64,000 nt of DNA, from the NCBI RefSeq assembly GCF_000715075.1, contig NC_134087.1:189317276-189381275 (forward strand), written 5' to 3'. Positions within the stretch are counted from its first letter, which is position 1, and each line of letters begins with the position of its first letter. The notes below the pieces were generated by a model. It did no database searches and was not told where the DNA came from. It saw only the letters and a list, made by a program, of their open reading frames with translations. Below, piece by piece: positions 46,448-59,146 of the stretch. The translations under genes were made by a program, and so were the position numbers. The stretch is from Nicotiana tabacum. Lineage: Eukaryota > Streptophyta > Magnoliopsida > Solanales > Solanaceae.

Positions 46448-47110
46448 TACATGAACTGGGCACCATTTTGGGTTAACCTGGTCATCGGGGCTGCTATAGA
46501 TGAAAACCCCTCCACAAACCGACGGTAATAACCCGTGAAACCCAAGAAACTCTGGATATCTGTAGCTGATGTGGGTCTAGGCCAGTCCTTGACTGCCTCA
46601 ATCTTCTTAGAATCCACCCAAATACCCTCTGTTGATACAACGTGACCCAAAATGCAAATAAACCCAACCAAAACTCACATTTCGAAAACTTAGCATATAA
46701 CTAGCTGTCTCTCAGAGTCTGGAGAACGACTCGAAGATGCTACTCATGCTCCTCTCGACTGCGGGACTAGATCAAGATATCATCAATGAAACAATCACAA
46801 AGGAATTCAGATAGGGCTTGAACACTCGGTTCATCAAATCCATAAATGTTGTTGGGGCATTTGTCAACCCAAATGACATCACTAGGAACTCATAATGCCC
46901 ATATCGAGTCCGAAAAGCTATCTTAGGGATATCAGATGCCCTAATCCTCAACTGATGGTAGCCAGATCTCAAATCAATCTTCGAAAACACTTTGGCACCT
47001 TGAAGCTGATCAAATAAATATCAATCCTCGGCAATGGATACTTGTTCTTGATGGTGACTTTTTTCAACTGCCAATAATCTATACACATCCTCATCGATTC
47101 ATCCTTCTTC
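46448..47110 (-). pseudogene. Element A reverse transcriptase (frameshifted at FIDD)
   Basis: [36 protein letters not shown] and [14 protein letters not shown] are RT motifs A-B. Then FVIVSLMIS replaces [10 protein letters not shown] because one G is missing near 46787; element C has the intact version at 61782-61811. Downstream, [20 protein letters not shown] and [17 protein letters not shown] are readable in another phase. Confidence 0.9.
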
Positions 47111-47863
47111 TTAACAAACAACACCGGCGCACCCAGGGTGAGACACTAGGTCTAATAAAGCCCTTACCAAATAATTCTGCAATTGCTCCTTCAATTCCTT
47201 CAACTCTGGCGGGGCCATGCCATACGGCATGATAGAAATGGGCTGAGTGCCCACAACCAAATTAATGCAAAAGTCAATATCCCTGTCAGGTGGCATCCCC
47301 GACAGGTCTACAGGAAACTCCTTTGGAACCTCCTGAACAACTGGCACAGAATCTATAGAAGGAACCTCAGCACTAGAATCACGAACATAAGCCAAATAAG
47401 ACAACCACCCCTTCTCGACCATACGCCGAGCCTTCATATAAGAGATAATCCTACTGGTAGAATGACCAGGAGTCCTTCTCCGCTCCAATCGAGGAAACCC
47501 CGACAAGGCTAAGGTCACGGTCTTGGCGTGATAATCCAACATGGCATGATAAGGTGACAACCAATCCATCTCTAAAATGACATCAAAGTCGACCATATCA
47601 AGAAGTAGGAGATCTACACGGGTCTCAAGACCCCCAATAATAACCACACACGAGCGATAGACACGATCTACAATAATAGAATCACCCACCGGCGTGGATA
47701 CATATACATGAGCACTCAAAGAATTATGAGGCACAACTAAATACATAGCAAAATAAGATGACACATAGGAGTATATAGACCCTGGATCAAATAGAACCGA
47801 AACATATCTACTGCAAACTGAAACCGTACCCGTGATAACGGCATGGTTGGAAAGGTATAACAT
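47111..47863 (-). pseudogene. Element A protease and start of RT region
   Basis: A 250-codon open frame. SVLFDPGSIYSYVSSYFA (Asp at residue 26) is the DPGS-type protease active site of this clade. MVDFDVILEMDWLSPYHAML follows, with Glu for Gly in the flap-like GMDWL. It reaches the RT-connecting block QPISIMPYGMAPPELKELKE and ends at a frameshift in the SPWGA region. Confidence 0.88.
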
Positions 47864-49413
47864 CGGGGCTGGGCCCTACCACTTTGAATTACATCCCTGG
47901 GATGGCCTCCTGCTGGCTGGCCTACACCTCTAGCGGCCTGACCTCCACCTCTAGCACCTTGACCTCCACCTCTAGATACCTGACCCCTACCTCTAGCTTG
48001 TCGAGTGGGCAGTGGAACATCCGGTGTCGGAACCACGGCACGAAAACCCTGATGCTCAGAACTGCTCGATGCTCGAGGGCAAAATCTAGTAATGTGCCTC
48101 GAATCACCACATGTATAACAAGACCTCGGCTGCTAAGACTGCTGACCTTGAAACTAACCCTGACGATCGGAGTAACCACCCTGAAAATTCTAGAGCGGAG
48201 GTGCACTGATAGGAGCTGGTGGTGCACTATAGGGTAGCTGATCAGAATATTGCATATGAGAACCACGGCCACTTGGAGCATCGTGAGAAGCCTGAAGTGC
48301 TGAATGAAACAGCCTAGGAGGATGTCCCCTACCAAAAGAATGTCTGCCTCTAGATTAGGCACCACTGAACCTACCAGAATGATGAGGCCTCTTGTTAGAC
48401 CCTTGACCACTCCCCTATGGTAGAACCATCTCAAATTGCCTGGCCACATTGGCTGCATCCTGGAAAGAAATCTCACTCCTTGTCTCCTTAGACATCTGCA
48501 ATCTGATAGGCTGAGCTAGTCCCTCAATAAACCTCCTCACCCTCTCTCTTAGTGGGAAGTATAAGAAGAGCATGACAGGTCAAGTCAATAAATCTGGTCT
48601 CGTACTGAGTGACGGTCATAGAACTCTGCTGGAGATGCTCAAACTACCTCTGATAGTCCTCCGTCTGAGTGATAGGAAAGAACTTCTCCAGAAATATCTG
48701 AGAGAACTGGTCCCAAGTCAAAGCAGGCGACCCATCTGGTCTGGCCAAACAATAATCCCTCCTTCAATTCTTGGCGGAACCTGACAGACGAAAAGTAGCA
48801 AAGTCGACCCCATTGGTCTCCACTATCCCCATGTTCTATAGAACCTCATGACAGCTGTCCAAATAGTCCTGGGGATCCTCTGAAGATGTACTGCCATAAG
48901 TAGTAGTGAAAAGCTTGGTGAACCTGTCCAGTCTCCACAAAGCATCAGAAGACATAGTTGCTCTATCACCAGTCTATGCTACAGCACCCGGCGGAACTAC
49001 CCCAACTAGATAGTTTTTGGAGTCTAAAACTGGGGAGCCATCTACTCTGGAGTGCGAGTAGCGGCAGTCTATGCTCCTCCCCCAGCCTGAGAGACGGCTG
49101 ATGCTACACGAAGTATGCCTGCCTGAGTGACACTCTCCATAAGGCCCACTAGATGGACCAGAACATCCTAGAGTACCGGGGTAGCGATGAACCCCTCTAG
49201 AACCTGAGCTAGTCCTGCTGGAATGGTTTGGGCTGGAGCCTCATCATCAAATTCTACCTGAGGCTCCGCCGCTAGTGCTGCTGCTCAGGGTGGAGCCCTG
49301 CCCTTGCCTCGACCTCTATCACGACCTTGGCCTCATCCTCTGCCCCTCGTAGGAGCTTCCACTGGAGGCTCGGGCTGCTGATCAGCTGATGAAGCGGTAC
49401 GTGTTCTCACCAT
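47864..49413 (-). pseudogene. Element A gag with CCHC zinc knuckle (broken)
   Basis: Start ATG at 49413 gives MVRTRTASSADQQPEPPVEA and an Arg-Gly-rich N-terminus. The core includes SSEDPQDYLDSCHEVL and VETNGVDFATFRLSG. The zinc knuckle CYTCGDSRHITRFC is intact (about 48065-48125), followed by RGGGQ repeats. Several TGA/TAG codons break the frame. Gag packages element RNA. Confidence 0.85.
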
Positions 49414-49593
49414 CTGCGTAAAAATAGAGTAGAAGTTCAATTAGCATTGAGAAATCAAGTCACACGACAGAGAAGAATAGAAGTGAAATTGCTCCTAAAC
49501 TCTGTAGCCTCTGGGATAATCACAAACGTCTCCATACCGATTCCTCAGACTCTACCTAGCTTGTTCGTGAATTGTGAGACCGAGGCAACCTAG

Positions 49594-49607
49594 CGCTCTG
49601 ATACCAA
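49594..49607 (-). promoter_or_regulatory. Element A primer-binding site
   Basis: Minus strand TTGGTATCAGAGCGC lies directly inside the 5' LTR edge, an initiator-methionine-tRNA type site with one difference from TGGTATCAGAGCC. Confidence 0.85.
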
Positions 49608-49609
49608 CT

Positions 49610-52431
49610 TGTCACGACCCAGATTTCTCACCGTCGGGATCGTGATGGTGCCTAACTCTTGAATGATAGGCAAGCCAACAACTACGGTTTTAACACATTA
49701 GCAATTGACCCAAACAGAAATAAATAATAACTAAAGCTAAATAGATATAAAGTGCAGAAGTGTTATAACAGTTCAAAATACTCCAATACATGTCTACCCC
49801 AATGATATGGTGTCACAATTCACAAACGTTTAAGAAGTTTTACAAATACCAGTTTTCAAGAATTACAACTGTTCTCGAAATGGAAAGAGACAGATAATCC
49901 AAAATAAGGGGAGGGGGGCTCCAGGGTCTGCGGATGCCGCTAGATCTACCTTAGGTCTCCCGTTGACTGAAGGCAGCAACCTCAACACTACTCACGCGGT
50001 CCAGCATCAAAATTTGCACAGAAAGTGCCGAGTGCAATATCAGTACAACCAATCCCATATACTAGTAAGTGTTGAGCCTAACCTCGGCGAAGTAGTGACG
50101 AGGCAAGGGCACGACAACATATAAACCTGTGCAGTTAAATCATATACGAGAAACAATAATAACAGAAATTTAATAGATAAAGACGGGAAAAGGGGAAACA
50201 TGCTGAGGGAGATATCAGATCATAACAGTAATAAAGTAAAGAAGCAAGGTAAATATCAGACTTGAACCAACAAAAATAATAACATAGTAACACGTGCACA
50301 ACATCACCCTTCGTGCTTTTAGTCTCGTCCTCACCATAAAATTAATAAAAACGGCACAACATCACCCTTCGTGCATTAACTCTCTCATAATCATGGCACG
50401 GTATCACCCTTCGTGTATAAACACTCACAGTAATAGGCACAACATCACCCTTCATGCAATAACATTCTCTTACAATATCGTGCACGGCATCACCTTTCGT
50501 GCTTTACACTCTTCTTCACCCAAATAATAGAAACAATAACATCCCGACAAGGGAATCAACTATAACCAATCTCGTTTTAACAGTTAATTTCACAAAATAA
50601 GTCTCATCTTTAGTCAATACCCAATAATAATCAAATACCAAGAAAGTATCATAGGACTTGTTAAACATGGATAATCATCAATTTAAACATAAACAGTACA
50701 TAATAAGAGTCACAATAGTCACAGTATAAGACACACTTGCATGCTCGACACCAACGTATTGATACTCGTCACACACCTATACGCCGTACTCAACACTAAC
50801 ACGTAGCAAATAAGACAACATCACATATTCCCTCGAGCTAAGGTTAGACCAAATACTTACCTCGATTCCACAGTCAAAATCAAGCCTCAATTACCGCTTT
50901 TCCTTTGATTTTCATTTCCGAACTGCCCGAATCTATGCATAATTAACTAATTAACATTAATTAATGCTAAATAAATCAATTCTAATGCATGAGTATAGAT
51001 TTCCCAATGTTTTCCCAAAAAGTCAAAAACCGACCTCGGGCCCGCTTGGTCAAAACTCAAAGTTTGAACCAAAACCTGACTATCCATTCACCACGAACCC
51101 AAATATGCAATTGGTTTCAGAATCCGACCCCAAATCAAGGTCTAAATCCCCAAATTAGTAGAATCCCCAATTCTCCTAAAATCTCTTTTTTTTCTATCCT
51201 TAAAGAACAAGACTTAGGCATAGAAATCTAATTGGTGTCGATGGAATATGAAAAAAATGAGTTTAAGATTACAAACCTATGATTTGGTGTTGAAATCCCT
51301 CTTCAAAAATAGCCCAAGGTCAAGTTCTATGGAAGAAAATATGAAATTTTGAGCAAATCTTGACTTAGGTTCTGTTTTAAAATCACTGGACATGTCTTCT
51401 TCGCGTTCGTGAGAAGCCTGTCGCGTTCGCGAAGCATCGGTCCTATTAACCTTCATGTTCGTGAAGGTATGTCCCTCCTGACCTTCACGTTTGCGAGCCG
51501 CTTTCCGCGTTCACATAGTGTATCATTCCCCTCCCCCAGTTCCCATTCTTCGCGTTCGCGATAGCCTCGTCGCGTTCGCGAAGGGTAATTCCCCCAACGC
51601 TTTGCGTTCGCGACCAGTGCCACGCGTTCGCGTAGAAGGATTTCTCCTTCAGACCAAGCTATTCTTCGCGTTCACGAGAGATCCTTCGCGGACACAAAGA
51701 AGTATACATCTGAGCACCTGCAACAACAAAACATTAGAAATCTCTAAGTCCAAAACACACTGAAGCCTATCCGAAACTCACCCGAGCCCTTGAGGCTCCA
51801 AACCAAACATGCACACAAGTCTAAACAAATCATACGGACTTGCTCGTGCGATCAAATCGCCAAAATAACACCTAGAACTACGAATTTAGCATCAAAATCA
51901 ATGAAAATCTCAAGAACGCATAAAGTTTCTATTTTCACAACCGAGGGTCCGAATCACGTCATATGAATTCCGTTTCTCACCAAATTTTACAAACATGACT
52001 TAAATACCATATTAATCTTGTATCTGCTTTTGGAACCAAAATATGGGCATGATACCAAGAAGATCGAAAGTTATTCAATTTCCAAAAACCATTATATTTT
52101 CAGTTAAATAATTTTCTTCAAAAATTCATTTCTTGGGCTAGGGACCTCGGAATTCAATTTCCGGCATACGCCCAAGTTTCATATTTTTCTACGGACCCTT
52201 CGGGACCGTCAGATCACGGGTCCGGGTCCGATTACTCAAAATATTGACTGAAGTCAGCTTAATTCAATTTTAAAGGCAAAATTTAGCATTTTTCTCAAAT
52301 TTTCACATAAAGGCTTTCCGGAAACGAACACGGACTGCGCACACAAATCGAAAAGAAATAAAATAAAGTTTTAAAGGCCTCGAAACCCCAAATTGTGTCC
52401 TAAAACACGAGATGACATTTTGGTCATCACA
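49610..52431 (-). repeat. Element A 5' LTR
   Basis: 2,822 bases, collinear with 41570-44383. The hairpin module has five copies here (50296-50500) against four in the other LTR, and the CGCGTTCGCGA block (51400-51690) is shorter and more mutated. Confidence 0.92.
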
Positions 52432-52436
52432 TGTGA
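52432..52436. repeat. Target-site duplication (right) of element A
   Basis: TGTGA, identical to 41565-41569. Confidence 0.9.
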
Positions 52437-52542
52437 CCATAACAAAACAAAAGTAGTCAAGTAGGAAGTTATTTTTACCAAGTTATACTTATAAAAAAAA
52501 ATTCTCAATACAAAATTGGAGCAAAATATGAGTAGGTTTACG

Positions 52543-52740
52543 TAGAGGCGGATCCAAGATTTAAATTTTATGGGTTCAACTTTTAATATTTTTTGCATTG
52601 AACCCAATTTATTTTTAAAGTTACGGGTTCATATCTACTATTTTTATAATTTTAATGAATTTTTACACATACATTTTTACTACACGTCAAAAGTTACGTG
52701 TTCAGTTTAACCCGATGTTAGTACACTACATCCGCCACTG
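52543..52740. mobile_element. hAT-type MITE, 198 bases
   Basis: The termini TAGAGGCGGATCCA and (inverse) CAGTGGCGGATGTA are short terminal inverted repeats. GGTTTACG at 52535-52542 and 52741-52748 is a perfect 8-base target duplication, as hAT transposases make. Non-coding and AT-rich. Confidence 0.9.
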
Positions 52741-52748
52741 GGTTTACG

Positions 52749-55700
52749 GGTTACTGACTCCGTTGAACACATTGAAACATAAATAAAAGGGAATCTCACA
52801 GAAATGTCCCAAAAACGTCCCAATTTACCAATTTCTAGCTATTAATCATAGACTTACCAAAACTAGCCAAGCATATATAAAAATTGAAAATCCAAAGAAA
52901 TAAGGTACGTTCTCTCCAAGAATCACATACAAAGATCTCCTTTCATATATTTAAGCGTGATTAGCAACATTAGATGTAAACAAAAAGGAAGTTTCATGGA
53001 TGATATAACAAATAAGGTGATGAAATACAAAAACTATATATATATATAAGATTCCAAAAATCTAAGCAAAAAGACATTTTTCAATGGGTATAGTTTAGAT
53101 TCATTAAAAACATATAGATGAGTCACTATACAAAATTTGAGGAAGATTGGAGGTGATTTGGATTGAACTGATATCAAAATTCGTAGTTAAAATCGAGTTC
53201 AAAAAGTTCTTCTGCGACACATGTATTAAACATGTATCTCACATGCAGGTATAAATAGATATATATGTGATACACATTTAATACAAATACGATACATATA
53301 TGATATACAAGTGATATACAGTATGATACACATATTATTTTTTCATGTTTATCTTCTATTTTAAATTTTCAATTCAAACCACCGCAAAACACCACCAAAT
53401 CATCCCAAAATTGAGATTCAAGCTCATTAACCAATCTATTATAATAATATCAACTCAAAAGAAAGCAAAAATTTACCTTTTTGTTTGGCTACAAATAGTT
53501 AGCTAATATTAGTAATATTTTATGAATTGGACAATTTTTATAATAAACCGCTTATAAATGGACATAATTGATTTTTTTCTCTAAATAAAAATGTGGAGCG
53601 GAAATTCTCAAAATGCTTTCCGAAATAATAAAAAATTGTGAGATTATATTGAATCCAACTAATTTGAATATTAAATCTTGTGTTCTTAGCTTATCAATCT
53701 TTACATGACTACGTACATATATAACTAAAGAAGGACGTTAGACACATCCTAGGGAACACTCAAATTAACAATTATATTTTCTTGGTATAATTTTGCCACC
53801 ACAAATACACAGATAGCATGCAGATTTATAGGTGTAATTATGGGCACGTCAACCATGGTCTTTCGAAAAAATAAGATATTTTATGTTTATATTTTTTAAA
53901 ATTAGGATAATATTAATTGTTAGCACCCATACTTTAAGAAGGTTGAATGATACACTTGGTTGAGAGTAATTTATTTATCAAGATGTATAATCAATTCCCA
54001 CTTGATACATATTTTTTTTAGTAGTGCACCCATATATTAAAAATTCTAGATCCGCCTCTGACATATGGGCATGAACTTGGGGCACTTTTACCAAGTTTAT
54101 ATTTAAAAGATGATAGAGAGCCAAACTATAATTGCCTTGCATAAGTTAAATTGACCAAATTCAAATTTCATGATACCTTTGAGAATGTTACCTGCCAAAT
54201 ACAATGTTAATTTGATCGAATTTCTCTAGTCACCTGAGGACTCATTCACTATATTAACTGATCTAAATTTAGATCAGCTTCATTAATGAGTTCCATCCTT
54301 CATCAATTAGCATAACTTCTGCTTTTTAAAATATATACATATGTGTGCCTTTATATTTTGTTTGTTATTATTCTTTTACTCTTTTCGTGACCAAGACAAT
54401 AACGATTTGGCTAAGTTAATTACCATATTTTCTTCCTGTAAATAGAACTCAAGTACTACTCTCTGACAATGTGAAAGATATTTGTATAATTAACTTTTTT
54501 AAAAGACAATTTATACATAATTTTCCGTGATAAATATTATTATATTGATAACTAGAAAAATAATATATGTCTTATTATAAGTGATTAAATTACACGGCAA
54601 GTGAATTATTATTATTGTTATTATCACTTGTGGTGTAAACAGTTTAAATCTTCTTAATATGCATCACACTCTTCAGGCGCGGCCCTTCGGATCCTGGACG
54701 AACGCGAGATATTTTGCACATCAAAGCTTACGTGTGATTTATCTTATATTCACGTGGATTCGAATTTATGGATACTTCACATATGTATCTCAATATGTGC
54801 CTTGAATTCTCTGTGTACCAAAATTTATTCTTTGTACATATTTAGTGAATATTTGAATAAATATATAAAATTTTAAATCAAAATCATTAGATTTTACTGA
54901 ACCTGTATTTTTCATGCTAGCTCCACCGCTGAAAGGTTAAAGTACTCCGACATCGTACTGACAGCCAACGTTGTTCTAATCAATTTCTGGGGAAGTGCTC
55001 CACCACCCTCTTTCTCCTATGGGTTCTGTGCAAAATAATGATAAATCAAACGAAGCAAACAGTGTGTAGAACTAATAAATTTTAGTATTAGTGCCTCTAA
55101 AGGAGCCAAGTTTACAGATTTAGCATATACTTTCTGGACTAACATGAAACATAACGAGTTGTATATGTTTTTCAATTTTGATATTTGATAGCTGGCAACG
55201 CGTGGAATTGTCATTCAAAAAGCATATATTGTTTACTTGAAGACACTATTACAGGGAACAAAATAGGGTAGTGATTTTATTAGTTCCTCCAATATTTGCA
55301 TGCAAGGCTGTCTGGCTAGATATGTTGGGAACTCCTTTGGTTAGAATTATTTTCACTACTAATCCTCGCAATCACTGTAATAGACATCCGCAATGAAATC
55401 TAGTTTGACTTTGCAAAATGTCAAACTAGTATTTATGAATTTGACTTTGCAAAATATCAAGATGCATGCTAGTTGAGCCCGACATAAAGTTATTGAAGAT
55501 ATAGATGTACACTTATAGATTATACGATATGAGATAACACAAAACACAGTGAGTTCTAAGTTTACATTAATGGTCTGTACATCAGGTAACATGAAACATA
55601 GTGAGTTCTAAGTTTTGTTTTTCATATTTGGGAAGAGATAATAACGCGTAGAGTTGTTTCTGGCAAGTGGCAAAACTTTCTTTTCATTTAGATGTATTTT

Positions 55701-55957
55701 GAAACAAGTTGTATATCTAAGAAAAATAAATAAGAATGCAGTTGCATGTGTTTTTTCCTTCTAATTTATCATGCACGTTATCACGCTTTATAGTTTCTTA
55801 TAACTAGTTGCATATGGAAGTACAGAAAAATTATTAAATTCTATTCTTGAGCTGACTTTCAAGCATAAGAGGAATTAATTATATAAATAGTTTCCACCTA
55901 AGAAAATAATTCTTAAAACTCGGGACAAAGGGAACTACAATAATGGAAAAACGTACG
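52749..55957. other. AT-rich intergenic sequence with scattered repeat fragments
   Basis: No gene recognised on either strand. It has low-complexity GATACA-like words at 53225-53335. At 54045-54060 GATCCGCCTCTGA resembles one end of the hAT MITE family. At about 54676-54725 GCGCGGCCCTTCGGATCC resembles the 3' part of a plant SINE (weak). At 55395-55460 there is a direct repeat of TTGACTTTGCAAAAT, and at 55540-55615 a repeat of GTGAGTTCTAAGTTT. Confidence 0.45.
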
Positions 55958-56234
55958 TCGTCATCATCAATAACAACAACAACATACCCAGCAAAATCCC
56001 ACAAATAGAGTTTGGAAAGGGTAACGTGTAAGCAGATCTTACTCCTACCTTATGAAGGTAGAGAGAGTATTTCCGATAGACCCTCAGCTCAAGAAAAGAA
56101 TGAAAAGAAAAAAATCCATATAAAGAGAAGCAGTAACCACAACCAGAAAAATAAAGTAACTGAAGCAAAAGAAACAAAAGAAACCGAGGCAACAGAAAAT
56201 CAAGTAGTAATAGCAATTCAAGAATAGGAAATTC
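55958..56234 (-). mobile_element. 3' end of an RTE LINE, antisense, cut by element C
   Basis: AACAACAACAACA (55972) is followed by the reverse of the RTE 3' blocks (GTAAGCAGATCTTACTCC, CTACCTTATGAAGGTAG, ATAGACCCTCAGCTCAAG). These are the same blocks as at 39000-39133. The body of this LINE would lie to the right and is separated from its tail by element C. Confidence 0.7.
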
Positions 56235-58944
56235 TGATGACCCAAAAGATCATCTTATGTTTTAGAACTCGATTTCGTGTCCCGAGGCCTTTAAAACCTC
56301 ATTTTATTCCTCCTCGATTTACGTGCGCAATCCGGACGTGTTTCCGGAAAGCTTTTATGTTGAAAGTTGATAAAAATAAGGAATTTTGCTTAAAACCTTC
56401 ATTTGAGTTGACTTCGATCAATATTTTTGGTAAATGGATCCGGACTCGTATTTTGACAGTCCCGGTGGGTCCGTATCAAAATATGGGACCTGGGCGTAGG
56501 CCCGAAATCGAATTCTGAGGTTCCTAGCTCGAGATATGAATTTTTGTTGAAAATTTAAAGACTGAAAATCTAATGGTTTTAAGAATTTGGTTAAAGTTTG
56601 ACCTTGTTGGTATCGAAGTCCGTATTTTGGTTCCGGATCCCGATATAGATTTAATATAATATTTATAATTTATCTGTGAAATTTGGTGAGAAATGGAGTT
56701 GGTTTGACGTGATTCGAACGTCCGGTTGAGGAAATAGAAATTTTAAGGTGTTCTTGAGAATTTCATTTGATTTGGTGCTAAATTCGGAGTTCTAGGTGTT
56801 ATTTTGGCGATTTGATTGCACAAGCAAGTTCGTATGATGTTTTAAGACTTATGTGCATGTTTTGTTTGGAGCCCCGAGGGCTCGGGTGAGTTTCGGATAG
56901 GCTACGAAGTGAATTGAACATAAGAATTTTTGCTGGTGTGCTTTAGGTCTACCGACCTCGCATTTGCGAGGTCTTGCTCGCAAATATGAGCCTCGCATTT
57001 GCGAGCAGTTGGGCTGAGAGGAGACCTTCGCAATTGCGATCATTTCAGGCCGCAAATGCGAACAGTTGTTTGCATTTGCGAAGGCGGCAGAGCTGGGGAA
57101 ACTTCGCATTTGCGAAGGTTTTCTCGCAATTGCGAGCTTCCATTTGCAAAGACCTGGTCACATATGTGACATTTGTAGCTGATGAAAAGAGACTTAGATA
57201 GGATTTTATCCCATTCTTCAAATTTTCAAAACCTAAGATCCAAGAGGCGATTTTCCAAAGATCATTTCTTCCCCAAATCATAGGTAAGTGATTCTAAACT
57301 AGTTTCCTTCAATCTTTCACTTTATTTTACAAGATTTCAACCTAGAATCTAAGATTTTCATGGTGGCATTGGAGTTTTTTGGGTAGAAACTAGAGATTTC
57401 AAAATTTGGGGATTTAGACCTCAAAGTGAGGTCAGATTCCAAAACAAATTATATATCTGAGCTCGGGGGTGAATGAGTAATCAGGTTTGGTCTGAATTTC
57501 GGGTTTGAAGCAAGCGGGTCCGAGTGTTGAATTGTTTGGTCTAAATTGAATTCTTTGCAATCGTGGGCAGTTTCTAAGGCTTAAAATGAATTGTTTGGTT
57601 GGTAATTAGCTAGATTCTATTGGTCTGGAGGCTTGTGTGAAGAGAAAAATGGTGGTTGAGCTTTGAGTTTGGCCTTGGAGCGAGGTAAATATCGTGGTTA
57701 ACCTTGGCTTGAGGGATTAGGTCTTATTTGCCTATTTGTTACGTGTTTGAATGTTGAGTACAACGTATAGGTGAGGTGACGAGTACCTATGCGTTGTTGT
57801 TGAGTCATAGCATGCTAGTTAGTCTTATTCATAAAATTGTAGCTTTCTGTGATCATATTATCCATGCATAGACTAGTTTATTGCTATGTTGATCGTTCTT
57901 ATCATATGTACGGATTTTGGTATTGATTGGGTATTGACTCAAAGTTGAGGTTGATATTGTGGAATCAAATGTTGAAGTAAGATTTGTTGTTATTTCTATC
58001 TCCCTATTATTATTGTTTCTTATTTTGGTGAGGGAGAGTGTTAATGCAAGAAGGGTGATGCTGTGCCATGTTTTGAGAGTGTTAATGCACGAAGGGTAAT
58101 GTCGTGCCATGTTATGAGAGAGTTAACGCACGAAGGCTGATGTCGTGCCATTCTTATCTGATTTATTTGGTGAGATTAAGAGTAAAAGCACGAAGGGTGA
58201 TGCCATGCCGTTTCTATTGATTATTTAGTGAGATTGAGAGTAAAAGCACGAAGGGTGATGCCGTGCATTTTTCGTTACTGTGTTTACTTGTTATTACTGG
58301 TTCAAGGTGTATTAGCTGCTCAAGTTTCTTTACTATTGCGATTATTTATCTTGTGATCCCCTCAGTATGTCCCCTACCGATATTATTTGTCTACCTCTTA
58401 ATTGCCATTATTTTGTACATATTCTGTTAAACTGCATAGGTTTATTATGTATGTGTCTTGTCCTAGCCTCGTCACTATTTCGCCGAGGTTAGACTCGACA
58501 CTTACCAGTACATGGGGTCAGTTGTACTGATATTGCACTCTGCACTTGCTGTGAAGATTGCGGTACTGGACCGTCTTGAGCTGCTAGCTTTAATCCCACA
58601 GGAGACCCGAGGTAGATTTGCCAACTTCCGCAGACCCTAGAGTCCCCTTCTAGTTGTTTCAGTTTACTGTTTCTTTTATTTCGAAAACGGTTGTACGTCC
58701 TTTCAACCAGTTATTTGTAGTTACTCTTAGAAGTTCGTGAGTTGTGACACCAGATTCTGGGTAGTTAAGTACAAGTACTTGGATTATTATGTTTTTCTTC
58801 TCTCCTTTTAATCTATTATGGTTTAAATTGATGTTATTCACTGAATATTTTAGGAGTTAGCGTAATAAATCTCTAATTGTTGGCTTGCTTAGTAAAGGTT
58901 AGGCGCCATCATATTCCCGACGGTTGGAAATCCGGATCGTGACA
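56235..58944 (+). repeat. Element C 5' LTR
   Basis: 2,710 bases from TGATGACCCAAAAGATCATC to GGATCGTGACA. It includes a block of CGCATTTGCGAG words (56955-57150) and five hairpin modules (58044-58266). The first 20 bases contain an inverted repeat (TGATGACC...GATCATC). Confidence 0.9.
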
Positions 58945-58947
58945 AGT

Positions 58948-58959
58948 TGGTATCAGAAG
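58948..58959 (+). promoter_or_regulatory. Element C primer-binding site
   Basis: TGGTATCAGAAG, three bases after the LTR; initiator-methionine-tRNA type, with one change from TGGTATCAGAGC. Confidence 0.8.
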
Positions 58960-59146
58960 ACTATATTGCCTAGGTCTCACACATCACAGACATGCTTAGT
59001 AGAGTTTGGGGGATCGGTACAGAGACATCTGTACTTATCTCCCAGAGGCTACAGAGTTTAGGAATCAATTTCACCTCTATTCTTCTCAATCATGCGATTT
59101 TGTTCTCTCGATGCTAATTGAACTCTTCTACTCTTGTTCTTTCGAG

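Larger units (their letters stand above)
41570..52431 (-). mobile_element. Element A: complete Tekay/Del-type chromovirus (Ty3/Gypsy), inactivated
   Basis: 10.86 kb, with direct LTRs (41570-44383 and 49610-52431), TG...CA ends and perfect TGTGA duplications. On the minus strand the order is LTR, methionine-type primer site, gag with CCHC knuckle, protease, RT, RNase H, integrase, chromodomain-like end, purine tract, LTR. Order, long LTRs and the VQWRGQ..ATWE block fit the Tekay/Del clade of chromoviruses, which target heterochromatin through the chromodomain. Stops and frameshifts break the coding region. About 12 differences in the first 105 aligned LTR bases suggest an older insertion than the Ogre element. 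Confidence 0.93.

Noticed and set aside
53225..53335. GATACA-like words as a functional repeat
   Set aside because: Looks like low-complexity AT-rich sequence without a fixed unit.
56849..57281. Small ORFs of both strands around the CGCATTTGCGAG block
   Set aside because: A product of repeated words in element C's LTR.
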